From contig BTRK01000001.1 of NCBI GenBank assembly GCA_036245805.1, positions 24,559,087 through 24,623,086 of the forward strand: a stretch of DNA of 64,000 nucleotides, written 5' to 3'. This document shows positions 6,757 to 19,500 of the stretch, piece after piece; position 1 is the stretch's first letter; each line of letters begins with the position of its first letter. This DNA is from Pristionchus mayeri (lineage: Eukaryota; Nematoda; Chromadorea; Rhabditida; Neodiplogasteridae). Both the position numbers and the translations under genes were made by a program. The notes below the pieces were generated by a model. That model had not been told where the DNA came from. It was given only the letters and a program-made list of their open reading frames with translations, and ran no database searches.

Positions 6757-9724
6757 TTAGAAGCCTCGGGGAAAGTAAAGTACGGTAATAAGGGGCATAT
6801 CGCTCTGTTGAATCGGAAAAAAATCCGTGGCTCGATCAAGAGGAGATTCCGCTCTACTGCAGCTACTAAGTGATGGAAAATGGCATTGGTAAGAGGTGGT
6901 CAGTCGCCGATTGTCGATAGATCCATTTAGAAGCCTAGGGGAAAGTAAAGTAGTTAAAAAGGAGCATATCGCTCTGTTGAATCGGAAAAAAATCCGTGGC
7001 TCGATCAAGAGGAGATTCCGCTCTACTGCAGCTACTAAGTGATAGAAAATGGCATTGGTAAGAGGTGGTCAGTCGCCGATTGTCGATAGATCCATTTAGA
7101 AGCCTAGGGGAAAGTAAAGTAGTTAAAAAGGAGCATATCGCTCTGTTGAATCGGAAAAAAATCCGTGACTCGATCAAGAGGAGATTCCGCTCTACTGCAG
7201 CTACTAAGTGATGGAAAATGGTATTGGTAAGAGGTGGTCAGTCGCCGATTGTCGATATGTCCATTTAGAAGCCTCGGGGAAAGTAAAGTACGGTAATAAG
7301 GGGCATATCGCTCTGTTGAATCGGAAAAAAATCCGTGGCTCGATCAAGAGGAGATTCCGCTCTACTGCAGCTACTAAGTGATGGAAAATGGCATTGGTAA
7401 GAGGTGGTCAGTCCCCGATTGTCGATATGTCCATTTAGAAGCCTCGGGGAAAGTAAAGTACGGTAATAAGGGGCATATCGCTCTGTTGAATCGGAAAAAA
7501 ATCCGTGGCTCGATCAAGAGGAGATTCCGCTCTACTGCGGCTACTAAGTGATGGAAAATGGCATTGGCAAAGAGGTGGTCAGTCCCCGATTGTCGATATG
7601 TCCATTTAGAAGCCTCGGGGAAAGTAAAGTACGGTAATAAGGGGCATATCACTCTGTTGAATCGGCAAAAAATCCGTGGCTCGATCAAGAGGAGATTCCG
7701 CTCTACTGCGGCTACTAAGTGATGGAAAATGGCATTGGCAAAGAGGTGGTCAGTCGCCGATTGTCGATATATCCATTTAGAAGCCTAGGGGAAAGTAAAG
7801 TAGTTAAAAAGGAGCATATCGCTCTGTTGAATCGGCAAAAAATCCGTGGCTCGATCAAGAGGAGATTCCGCTCCACTGCAGCTACTAAGTGATGAAAAAT
7901 GGCATTGGTAAGAGGTGGTCAGTCGCCGATTGTCGATATGTCCATTTAGAAGCCTAGGGGAAAGTAAAGTAGTTAAAAAGGAGCATATCGCTCTGTTGAA
8001 TCGGCAAAAAATCCGTGGCTCGATCAAGAGGAGATTCCGCTCTACTGCAGCTACTAAGTGATGAAATATGGCATAGGTAAGAGGTGGTCAGTCCCCGATT
8101 GTCGATATGTCCATTTAGAAGCCTAGGGGAAAGTAAAGTAGGTAATAAGGGGCATATCACTCTTGTTGAATCGGCAAAAAATCCGTGGCTCGATCAAGAG
8201 GAGATTCCGCTCTACTGCAGCTACTAAGTGATGGAAAATGGCATTGGTAAGAGGTGGTCAGTCGCCGATTGTCGATATGTCCATTTAGAAGCCTAGGGGA
8301 AAGTAAAGTAGTTAAAAAGGAGCATATCGCTCTGTTGAATCGGCAAAAAATCCGTGGCTCGATCAAGAGGAGATTCCGCTCTACTGCAGCTACTAAGTGA
8401 TGAAATATGGCATAGGTAAGAGGTGGTTAGTCCCCGATTGTCGATATGCCCATTTAGAAGCCTAGGGGAAAGTAAAGTTGGTGATAAGGGGCATATCGCT
8501 CTGTTGAATCGGCAAAAAATCCGTGGCTCGATCAAGAGGAGATTCCGCTCTACTGCAGCTACTAAGTGATGAAATATGGCATAGGTAAGAGGTGGTCAGT
8601 CCCCGATTGTCGATATGTCCATTTAGAAGCCTAGGGGAAAGTAAAGTAGGTAATAAGGGGCATATCACTCTTGTTGAATCGGCAAAAAATCCGTGGCTCG
8701 ATCAAGAGGAGATTCCGCTCTACTGCAGCTACTAAGTGATGAAAAATGGCATTGGTAAGAGGTGGTCAGTCGCCGATTGTCGATATGTCCATTTAGAAGC
8801 CTCGGGGAAAGTAAAGTACGGTAATAAGGGGCATATCGCTCTGTTGAATCGGAAAAAAATCCGTGGCTCGATCAAGAGGAGATTCCGCTCTACTGCAGCT
8901 ACTAAGTGATGGAAAATGGCATTGGTAAGAGGTGGTCAGTCGCCGATTGTCGATAGATCCATTTAGAAGCCTAGGGGAAAGTAAAGTAGTTAAAAAGGAG
9001 CATATCGCTCTGTTGAATCGGAAAAAAATCCGTGGCTCGATCAAGAGGAGATTCCGCTCTACTGCAGCTACTAAGTGATGGAAAATGGCATTGGTAAGAG
9101 GTGGTCAGTCGCCGATTGTCGATAGATCCATTTAGAAGCCTAGGGGAAAGTAAAGTAGTTAAAAAGGAGCATATCGCTCTGTTGAATCGGAAAAAAATCC
9201 GTGACTCGATCAAGAGGAGATTCCGCTCTACTGCAGCTACTAAGTGATGGAAAATGGTATTGGTAAGAGGTGGTCAGTCGCCGATTGTCGATATGTCCAT
9301 TTAGAAGCCTCGGGGAAAGTAAAGTACGGTAATAAGGGGCATATCGCTCTGTTGAATCGGAAAAAAATCCGTGGCTCGATCAAGAGGAGATTCCGCTCTA
9401 CTGCAGCTACTAAGTGATGGAAAATGGCATTGGTAAGAGGTGGTCAGTCCCCGATTGTCGATATGTCCATTTAGAAGCCTCGGGGAAAGTAAAGTACGGT
9501 AATAAGGGGCATATCGCTCTGTTGAATCGGAAAAAAATCCGTGGCTCGATCAAGAGGAGATTCCGCTCTACTGCGGCTACTAAGTGATGGAAAATGGCAT
9601 TGGCAAAGAGGTGGTCAGTCCCCGATTGTCGATATGTCCATTTAGAAGCCTCGGGGAAAGTAAAGTACGGTAATAAGGGGCATATCACTCTGTTGAATCG
9701 GCAAAAAATCCGTGGCTCGATCAA
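6757..9724 (+). repeat. 12-monomer segmental duplication (offset 2036 bp)
   Basis: Variant order over about 6757-7688 recurs at 8793-9724. Markers include GATAGATCC in place of GATATGTCC, CCGTGACTCG in place of CCGTGGCTCG, and GGAAAAAAATCC. The preceding stretch 6088-6463 recurs at 8293-8668 with offset 2205 bp, so one extra monomer separates the two matches. Confidence 0.8.
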
Positions 9725-10431
9725 GAGGAGATTCCGCTCTACTGCAGCTACTAAGTGATGAAAAATGGCATTGGTAAGAGGTGGTCAGTCCCCGATTGTC
9801 GATATGTCCATTTAGAAGCCTCGGGGAAAGTAAAGTACGGTAATAAGGGGCATATCGCTCTGTTGAATCGGAAAAAAATCCGTGGCTCGATCAAGAGGAG
9901 ATTCCGCTCTACTGCGGCTACTAAGTGATGGAAAATGGCATTGGCAAAGAGGTGGTCAGTCCCCGATTGTCGATATGTCCATTTAGAAGCCTCGGGGAAA
10001 GTAAAGTACGGTAATAAGGGGCATATCACTCTGTTGAATCGGCAAAAAATCCGTGGCTCGATCAAGAGGAGATTCCGCTCTACTGCAGCTACTAAGTGAT
10101 GAAAAATGGCATTGGTAAGAGGTGGTCAGTCCCCGATTGTCGATATGTCCATTTAGAAGCCTCGGGGAAAGTAAAGTACGGTAATAAGGGGCATATCGCT
10201 CTGTTGAATCGGAAAAAAATCCGTGGCTCGATCAAGAGGAGATTCCGCTCTACTGCGGCTACTAAGTGATGGAAAATGGCATTGGCAAAGAGGTGGTCAG
10301 TCCCCGATTGTCGATATGTCCATTTAGAAGCCTAGGGGAAAGTAAAGTAGGTAATAAGGGGCATATCACTCTGTTGAATCGGAAAAAAATCCGTGGCTCG
10401 ATCAAGAGGAGATTCCGCTCTACTGCAGCTA
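9410..10431 (+). repeat. 341-bp dimer higher-order repeat
   Basis: Pairs of monomers alternate between CTGCAGCTACTAAG with TGGTAAGAGG and CTGCGGCTACTAAG with TGGCAAAGAGG. The pair repeats at 9410, 9751 and 10092. Confidence 0.8.
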
Positions 10432-12028
10432 CTAAGTGATGAAATATGGCATAGGTAAGAGGTGGTTAGTCCCCGATTGTCGATATGCCCATTTAGAAGC
10501 CTAGGGGAAAGTAAAGTAGGTAATACGGGGCATATCACTCTGTTGAATCGGCAAAAAATCCGTGGCTCGATCAAGAGGAAATTCCGCTCTACTGCAGCTA
10601 CTAAGTGATGAAAAATGGCATTGGTAAGAGGTGGTCAGTCCCCGATTGTCGATATGTCCATTTAGAAGCCTCGGGGAAAGTAAAGTAGGTAATAAGGGGC
10701 ATATCGCTCTGTTGAATCGGAAAAAAATCCGTGGCTCGATCAAGAGGAGATTCCGCTCTACTGCAGCTACTAAGTGATGGAAAATGGCATTGGCAAAGAG
10801 GTGGTCAGTCGCCGATTGTCGATATGTCCATTTAGAAGCCTCGGGGAAAGTAAAGTACGGTAATAAGGGGCATATCACTCTGTTGAATCGGCAAAAAATC
10901 CGTGGCTCGATCAAGAGGAGATTCCGCTCTACTGCAGCTACTAAGTGATGAAAAATGGCATTGGTAAGAGGTGGTCAGTCCCCGATTGTCGATATGTCCA
11001 TTTAGAAGCCTCGGGGAAAGTAAAGTACGGTAATAAGGGGCATATCGCTCTGTTGAATCGGAAAAAAATCCGTGGCTCGATCAAGAGGAGATTCCGCTCT
11101 ACTGCGGCTACTAAGTGATGGAAAATGGCATTGGCAAAGAGGTGGTCAGTCCCCGATTGTCGATATGTCCATTTAGAAGCCTCGGGGAAAGTAAAGTACG
11201 GTAATAAGGGGCATATCACTCTGTTGAATCGGCAAAAAATCCGTGGCTCGATCAAGAGGAGATTCCGCTCTACTGCAGCTACTAAGTGATGAAAAATGGC
11301 ATTGGTAAGAGGTGGTCAGTCCCCGATTGTCGATATGTCCATTTAGAAGCCTCGGGGAAAGTAAAGTACGGTAATAAGGGGCATATCGCTCTGTTGAATC
11401 GGAAAAAAATCCGTGGCTCGATCAAGAGGAGATTCCGCTCTACTGCGGCTACTAAGTGATGGAAAATGGCATTGGCAAAGAGGTGGTCAGTCCCCGATTG
11501 TCGATATGTCCATTTAGAAGCCTAGGGGAAAGTAAAGTAGGTAATAAGGGGCATATCACTCTGTTGAATCGGAAAAAAATCCGTGGCTCGATCAAGAGGA
11601 GATTCCGCTCTACTGCAGCTACTAAGTGATGAAATATGGCATAGGTAAGAGGTGGTTAGTCCCCGATTGTCGATATGCCCATTTAGAAGCCTAGGGGAAA
11701 GTAAAGTAGGTAATACGGGGCATATCACTCTGTTGAATCGGCAAAAAATCCGTGGCTCGATCAAGAGGAAATTCCGCTCTACTGCAGCTACTAAGTGATG
11801 AAAAATGGCATTGGTAAGAGGTGGTCAGTCCCCGATTGTCGATATGTCCATTTAGAAGCCTCGGGGAAAGTAAAGTAGGTAATAAGGGGCATATCGCTCT
11901 GTTGAATCGGAAAAAAATCCGTGGCTCGATCAAGAGGAGATTCCGCTCTACTGCAGCTACTAAGTGATGGAAAATGGCATTGGCAAAGAGGTGGTCAGTC
12001 GCCGATTGTCGATATGTCCATTTAGAAG
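9621..12028 (+). repeat. 7-monomer higher-order repeat, 1190 bp, two copies
   Basis: Variant monomers from about 9621 to 10838 recur 1190 bp further right. Shared rare markers include AATACGGGGC (10523 and 11713) and AGGAAATTCCG (10577 and 11767). The match ends near 12028, where the second copy switches to AGGTGATAAGG. Confidence 0.82.
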
Positions 12029-12029
12029 C

Positions 12030-15000
12030 CTAGGGGAAAGTAAAGTAGGTGATAAGGGGCATATCACTCTGTTGAATCGGCAAAAAATCCATGGCTCGAT
12101 CAAGAGGAGATTCCGCTCTACTGCAGCTACTAAGTGATGAAAAATGGCATTGGTAAGAGGTGGTCAGTCCCCGATTGTCGATATGTCCATTTAGAAGCCT
12201 AGGGGAAAGTAAAGTAGGTAAAAAGGGGCATATCACTCTGTTGAATCGGCAAAAAATCCGTGGCTCGATCAAGAGGAGATTCCGCTCTACTGCAGCTACT
12301 AAGTGATGAAAAATGGCATTGGTAAGAGGTGGTCAGTCCCCGATTGTCGATATGTCCATTTAGAAGCCTAGGGGAAAGTAAAGTAGGTGATAAGGGGCAT
12401 ATCGCTCTGTTGAATCGGCAAAAAATCCGTGGCTCGATCAAGAGGAGATTCCGTTCTACTGCAGCTACTAAGTGATGAAATATGGCATAGGTAAGAGGTG
12501 GTCAGTCCCCGATTGTCGATATGTCCATTTAGAAGCCTAGGGGAAAGTAAAGTAGGTAAAAAGGGGCATATCGCTCTGTTGAATCGGCAAAAAATCCGTG
12601 GCTCGATCAAGAGGAGATTCCGCTCTACTGCAGCTACTAAGTGATGAAAAATGGCATTGGTAAGAGGTGGTCAGTCCCCGATTGTCGATATGTCCATTTA
12701 GAAGCCTAGGGGAAAGTAAAGTAGGTAAAAAGGGGCATATCACTCTGTTGAATCGGCAAAAAATCCGTGGCTCGATCAAGAGGAGATTCCGCTCTACTGC
12801 AGCTACTAAGTGATGGAAAATGGCATTGGCAAAGAGGTGGTCAGTCGCCGATTGTCGATATGTCCATTTAGAAGCCTCGGGGAAAGTAAAGTAGGTAATA
12901 AGGGGCATATCGCTCTGTTGAATCGGAAAAAAATCCGTGGCTCGATCAAGAGGAGATTCCGCTCTACTGCAGCTACTAAGTGATGGAAAATGGCATTGGC
13001 AAAGAGGTGGTCAGTCGCCGATTGTCGATATGTCCATTTAGAAGCCTAGGGGAAAGTAAAGTAGGTGATAAGGGGCATATCACTCTGTTGAATCGGCAAA
13101 AAATCCGTGGCTCGATCAAGAGGAGATTCCGCTCTACTGCAGCTACTAAGTGATGAAATATGGCATAGGTAAGAGGTGGTCAGTCCCCGATTGTCGATAT
13201 GTCCATTTAGAAGCCTAGGGGAAAGTAAAGTAGGTAATAAGGGGCATATCACTCTGTTGAATCGGCAAAAAATCCGTGGCTCGATCAAGAGGAGATTCCG
13301 CTCTACTGCAGCTACTAAGTGATGAAAAATGGCATTGGTAAGAGGTGGTCAGTCGCCGATTGTCGATATGTCCATTTAGAAGCCTAGGGGGAAGTAAAGT
13401 AGTTAAAAAGGAGCATATCGCTCTGTTGAATCGGCAAAAAATCCGTGGCTCGATCAAGAGGAGATTCCGCTCTACTGCAGCTACTAAGTGATGAAATATG
13501 GCATAGGTAAGAGGTGGTTAGTCCCCGATTGTCGATATGCCCATTTAGAAGCCTAGGGGAAAGTAAAGTTGGTGATAAGGGGCATATCGCTCTGTTGAAT
13601 CGGCAAGAAATCCGTGGCTCGATCAAGAGGAGATTCCGCTCTACTGCAGCTACTAAGTGATGAAAAATGGCATTGGTAAGAGGTGGTCAGTCGCCGATTG
13701 TCGATATATCCATTTAGAAGCCTAGGGGAAAGTAAAGTAGTTAAAAAGGAGCATATCGCTCTGTTGAATCGGAAAAAATCCGTGGCTCGATCAAGAGGAG
13801 ATTCCGCTCTACTGCAGCTACTAAGTGATGAAAAATGGCATTGGTAAGAGGTGGTCAGTCGCCGATTGTCGATATATCCATTTAGAAGCCTAGGGGAAAG
13901 TAAAGTAGGTAATAAGGGGCATATCACTCTGTTGAATCGGCAAACAATCCGTGGCTCGATCAAGAGGAGATTCCGCTCTACTGCAGCTACTAAGTGATGA
14001 AATATGGCATTGGTAAGAGGTGGTCAGTCGCCGATTGTCGATATATCCATTTAGAAGCCTAGGGGAAAGTAAAGTAGTTAAAAAGGAGCATATCGCTCTG
14101 TTGAATCGGAAAAAAATCCGTGGCTCGATCAAGAGGAGATTCCGCTCTACTGCAGCTACTAAGTGATGAAAAATGGCATTGGTAAGAGGTGGTCAGTCGC
14201 CGATTGTCGATATATCCATTTAGAAGCCTAGGGGAAAGTAAAGTAGGTAATAAGGGGCATATCACTCTGTTGAATCGGCAAAAAATCCGTGGCTCGATCA
14301 AGAGGAGATTCCGCTCTACTGCAGCTACTAAGTGATGAAAAATGGCAGTGGTAAGAGGTGGTTAGTCCCCGATTGTCGATATGCCCATTTAGAAGCCTAG
14401 GGGAAAGTAAAGTAGGTGATAAGGGGCATATCACTCTGTTGAATCGGCAAAAAATCCGTGGCTCGATCAAGAGGAGATTCCGCTCTACTGCAGCTACTAA
14501 GTGATGAAAAATGGCAGTGGTAAGAGGTGGTTAGTCCCCGATTGTCGATATGCCCATTTAGAAGCCTAGGGGAAAGTAAAGTAGGTGATAAGGGGCATAT
14601 CACTCTGTTGAATCGGCAAAAAATCCGTGGCTCGATCAAGAGGAGATTCCGCTCTACTGCAGCTACTAAGTGATGAAAAATGGCATTGGTAAGAGGTGGT
14701 CAGTCCCCGATTGTCGATATGTCCATTTAGAAGCCTAGGGGAAAGTAAAGTAGGTAAAAAGGGGCATATCACTCTGTTGAATCGGCAAAAAATCCGTGGC
14801 TCGATCAAGAGGAGATTCCGCTCTACTGCAGCTACTAAGTGATGAAAAATGGCATTGGTAAGAGGTGGTCAGTCCCCGATTGTCGATATGTCCATTTAGA
14901 AGCCTAGGGGAAAGTAAAGTAGGTGATAAGGGGCATATCGCTCTGTTGAATCGGCAAAAAATCCGTGGCTCGATCAAGAGGAGATTCCGCTCTACTGCAG

Positions 15001-15146
15001 CTACTAAGTGATGAAATATGGCATAGGTAAGAGGTGGTCAGTCCCCGATTGTCGATATGTCCATTTAGAAGCCTAGGGGAAAGTAAAGTAGGTAAAAAGG
15101 GGCATATCGCTCTGTTGAATCGGCAAAAAATCCGTGGCTCGATCAA
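12030..15146 (+). repeat. Segment 12030-12610 repeated at 14566-15146 (offset 2536)
   Basis: Four successive monomer variants reappear in the same order. Between them lies a different set dominated by the AGTTAAAAAGGAGC and AGGTAATAAGGGG forms. Confidence 0.7.
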
Positions 15147-16453
15147 GAGGAGATTCCGCTCTACTGCAGCTACTAAGTGATGAAAAATGGCATTGGTAAG
15201 AAGTGGTCAGTCGCCGATTGTCGATATATCCATTTAGAAGCCTAGGGGAAAGTAAAGTAGTTAAAAAGGAGCATATCGCTCTGTTGAATCGGAAAAAAAT
15301 CCGTGGCTCGATCAAGAGGAGATTCCGCTCTACTGCAGCTACTAAGTGATGAAAAATGGCATTGGTAAGAGGTGGTCAGTCGCCGATTGTCGATATATCC
15401 ATTTAGAAGCCTAGGGGAAAGTAAAGTAGGTAATAAGGGGCATATCACTCTGTTGAATCGGCAAAAAATCCGTGGCTCGATCAAGAGGAGATTCCGCTCT
15501 ACTGCAGCTACTAAGTGATGAAAAATGGCAGTGGTAAGAGGTGGTTAGTCCCCGATTGTCGATATGCCCATTTAGAAGCCTAGGGGAAAGTAAAGTAGGT
15601 GATAAGGGGCATATCACTCTGTTGAATCGGCAAAAAATCCGTGGCTCGATCAAGAGGAGATTCCGCTCTACTGCAGCTACTAAGTGATGAAAAATGGCAT
15701 TGGTAAGAGGTGGTCAGTCCCCGATTGTCGATATGTCCATTTAGAAGCCTAGGGGAAAGTAAAGTAGGTGATAAGGGGCATATCGCTCTGTTGAATCGGC
15801 AAAAAATCCGTGGCTCGATCAAGAGGAGATTCCGCTCTACTACAGCTACTAAGTGATGAAAAATGGCATAGGTAAAAGGTGGTCAGTCCCCGATTGTCGA
15901 TATGTCCATTTAGAAGGCTAGGGGAAAGTAAAGTAGGTAAAAAGGGGCATATCGCTCTGTTGAATCGGCAAAAAATCCGTGGCTCGATCAAGAGGAGATT
16001 CCGCTCTACTGCAGCTACTAAGTGATGAAAAATGGCAGTGGTAAGAGGTGGTTAGTCCCCGATTGTCGATATGCCCATTTAGAAGCCTAGGGGAAAGTAA
16101 AGTAGGTGATAAGGGGCATATCACTCTGTTGAATCGGCAAAAAATCCGTGGCTCGATCAAGAGGAGATTCCGCTCTACTGCAGCTACTAAGTGATGAAAA
16201 ATGGCATTGGTAAGAGGTGGTCAGTCCCCGATTGTCGATATGTCCATTTAGAAGCCTAGGGGAAAGTAAAGTAGGTAAAAAGGGGCATATCACTCTGTTG
16301 AATCGGCAAAAAATCCGTGGCTCGATCAAGAGGAGATTCCGCTCTACTGCAGCTACTAAGTGATGAAAAATGGCATTGGTAAGAGGTGGTCAGTCCCCGA
16401 TTGTCGATATGTCCATTTAGAAGCCTAGGGGAAAGTAAAGTAGGTGATAAGGG

Positions 16454-16469
16454 GCATATCGGCATATCG
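16454..16469 (+). repeat. 8-bp tandem duplication inside one monomer
   Basis: GCATATCG is present twice in tandem here but once in other monomers, giving a 177-bp unit. It appears unique in this window, so it arose after the surrounding amplification or was not carried by it. Confidence 0.9.
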
Positions 16470-16599
16470 CTCTGTTGAATCGGCAAAAAATCCGTGGCTC
16501 GATCAAGAGGAGATTCCGCTCTACTACAGCTACTAAGTGATGAAAAATGGCAGTGGTAAGAGGTGGTCAGTCCCCGATTGTCGATATGTCCATTTAGAA

Positions 16600-19500
16600 G
16601 CCTAGGGGAAAGTAAAGTAGGTAAAAAGGGGCATATCGCTCTGTTGAATCGGCAAAAAATCCGTGGCTCGATCAAGAGGAGATTCCGCTCTACTGCAGCT
16701 ACTAAGTGATGAAAAATGGCAGTGGTAAGAGGTGGTCAGTCCCCGATTGTCGATATGTCCATTTAGAAGCCTAGGGGAAAGTAAAGTAGGTAAAAAGGGG
16801 CATATCGCTCTGTTGAATCGGCAAAAAATCCGTGGCTCGATCAAGAGGAGATTCCGCTCTACTGCAGCTACTAAGTGATGAAAAATGGCAGTGGTAAGAG
16901 GTGGTTAGTCCCCGATTGTCGATATGCCCATTTAGAAGCCTAGGGGAAAGTAAAGTAGGTGATAAGGGGCATATCACTCTGTTGAATCGGCAAAAAATCC
17001 GTGGCTCGATCAAGAGGAGATTCCGCTCTACTGCAGCTACTAAGTGATGAAAAATGACATTGGTAAGAGGTGGTCAATCGCCGATTGTCGATATATCCAT
17101 TTAGAAGCCTAGGGGAAAGTAAAGTAGTTAAAAAGGAGCATATCGCTCTGTTGAATCGGCAAAAAATCCGTGGCTCGATCAAGAGGAGATTCCGCTCTAC
17201 TGCAGCTACTAAGTGATGAAATATGGCATAGGTAAGAGGTGGTTAGTCCCCGATTGTCTATATGCCCATTTAGAAGCCTAGGGGAAAGTAAAGTAGGTGA
17301 TAAGGGGCATATCACTCTGTTGAATCGGCAAAAAATCCGTGGCTCGATCAAGAGGAGATTCCGCTCTACTGCAACTACTAAGTGATGAAAAATGACATTG
17401 GTAAGAGGTGGTTAGTCCCCGATTGTCGATATGTCCATTTAGAAGCCTAGGGGAAAGTAAAGTAGGTGATAAGGGGCATATCGCTCTGTTGAATCGGCAA
17501 AAAATCCGTGGCTCGATCAAGAGGAGATTCCGCTCTACTACAGCTACTAAGTGATGAAAAATGGCATAGGTAAGAGGTGGTCAGTCCCCGATTGTCGATA
17601 TGTCCATTTAGAAGCCTAGGGGAAAGTAAAGTAGGTAAAAAGGGGCATATCGCTCTGTTGAATCGGCAAAAAATCCGTGGCTCGATCAAGAGGAGATTCC
17701 GCTCTACTGCAGCTACTAAGTGATGAAAAATGGCAGTGGTAAGAGGTGGTTAGTCCCCGATTGTCGATATGCCCATTTAGAAGCCTAGGGGAAAGTAAAG
17801 TAGGTGATAAGGGGCATATCACTCTGTTGAATCGGCAAAAAATCCGTGGCTCGATCAAGAGGAGATTCCGCTCTACTGCAGCTACTAAGTGATGAAAAAT
17901 GGCATTGGTAAGAGGTGGTCAGTCCCCGATTGTCGATATGTCCATTTAGAAGCCTAGGGGAAAGTAAAGTAGGTAAAAAGGGGCATATCGCTCTGTTGAA
18001 TCGGCAAAAAATCCGTGGCTCGATCAAGAGGAGATTCCGCTCTACTGCAACTACTAAGTGATGAAAAATGACATTGGTAAGAGGTGGTCAGTCCCCGATT
18101 GTCGATATGTCCATTTAGAAGCCTAGGGGAAAGTAAAGTAGGTAAAAAGGGGCATATCGCTCTGTTGAATCGGCAAAAAATCCGTGGCTCGATCAAGAGG
18201 AGATTCCGCTCTACTGCAGCTACTAAGTGATGAAAAATGACATTGGTAAGAGGTGGTCAGTCGCCGATTGTCGATATATCCATTTAGAAGCCTAGGGGAA
18301 AGTAAAGTAGTTAAAAAGGAGCATATCGCTCTGTTGAATCGGCAAAAAATCCGTGGCTCGATCAAGAGGAGATTCCGCTTTACTGCAGCTACTAAGTGAT
18401 GAAATATGGCATAGGTAAGAGGTGGTTAGTCCCCGATTGTCTATATGCCCATTTAGAAGCCTAGGGGAAAGTAAAGTAGGTGATAAGGGGCATATCACTC
18501 TGTTGAATCGGCAAAAAATCCGTGGCTCGATCAAGAGGAGATTCCGCTCTACTGCAGCTACTAAGTGATGAAAAATGACATTGGTAAGAGGTGGTCAGTC
18601 CCCGATTGTCGATATGTCCATTTAGAAGCCTCGGGGAAAGTAAAGTACGGTAATAAGGGGCATATCGCTCTGTTGAATCGGCAAAAAATCCGTGGTTCGA
18701 TTAAGAGGAGATTCCGCCCTACTGCAGCTACTAAGTGATGAAAAATGGCATTGGTAAGAGGTGGTCAGTCGCCGATTGTCGATATATCCATTTAGAAGCC
18801 TAAGGGAAAGTAAAGTAGTTAAAAAGGAGCATATCGCTCTGTTGAATCGGCAAAAAATCCGTGGCTCGATCAAGAGGAGATTCCGCTCTACTGCAGCTAC
18901 TAAGTGATGAAATATGGCATAGGTAAGAGGTGGTTAGTCCCCGATTGTCTATATGCCCATTTAGAAGCCTAGGGGAAAGTAAAGTAGGTGATAAGGGGCA
19001 TATCACTCTGTTGAATCGGCAAAAAATCCGTGGCTCGATCAAGAGGAGATTCCGCTCTACTGCAACTACTAAGTGATGAAAAATGACATTGGTAAGAGGT
19101 GGTCAGTCCCCGATTGTCGATATGTCCATTTAGAAGCCTAGGGGAAAGTAAAGTAGGTAAAAAGGGGCATATCGCTCTATTGAATCGGCAAAAAATCCGT
19201 GGCTCGATCAAGAGGAGATTCCGCTCTACTGCAGCTACTAAGTGATGAAAAATGACATTGGTAAGAGGTGGTCAATCGCCGATTGTCGATATATCCATTT
19301 AGAAGCCTAGGGGAAAGTAAAGTAGTTAAAAAGGAGCATATCGCTCTGTTGAATCGGCAAAAAATCCGTGGCTCGATCAAGAGGAGATTCCGCTCTACTG
19401 CAGCTACTAAGTGATGAAATATGGCATAGGTAAGAGGTGGTTAGTCCCCGATTGTCTATATGCCCATTTAGAAGCCTAGGGGAAAGTAAAGTACGGTAAA

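Noticed and set aside
18680..18710. RNA polymerase III box B in monomers with GTGGTTCGATTAAG
   Set aside because: Only the GGTTCGA core matches. The following CC is absent and no box A lies at a suitable distance. The variant is a two-base change from GGCTCGATCAAG.
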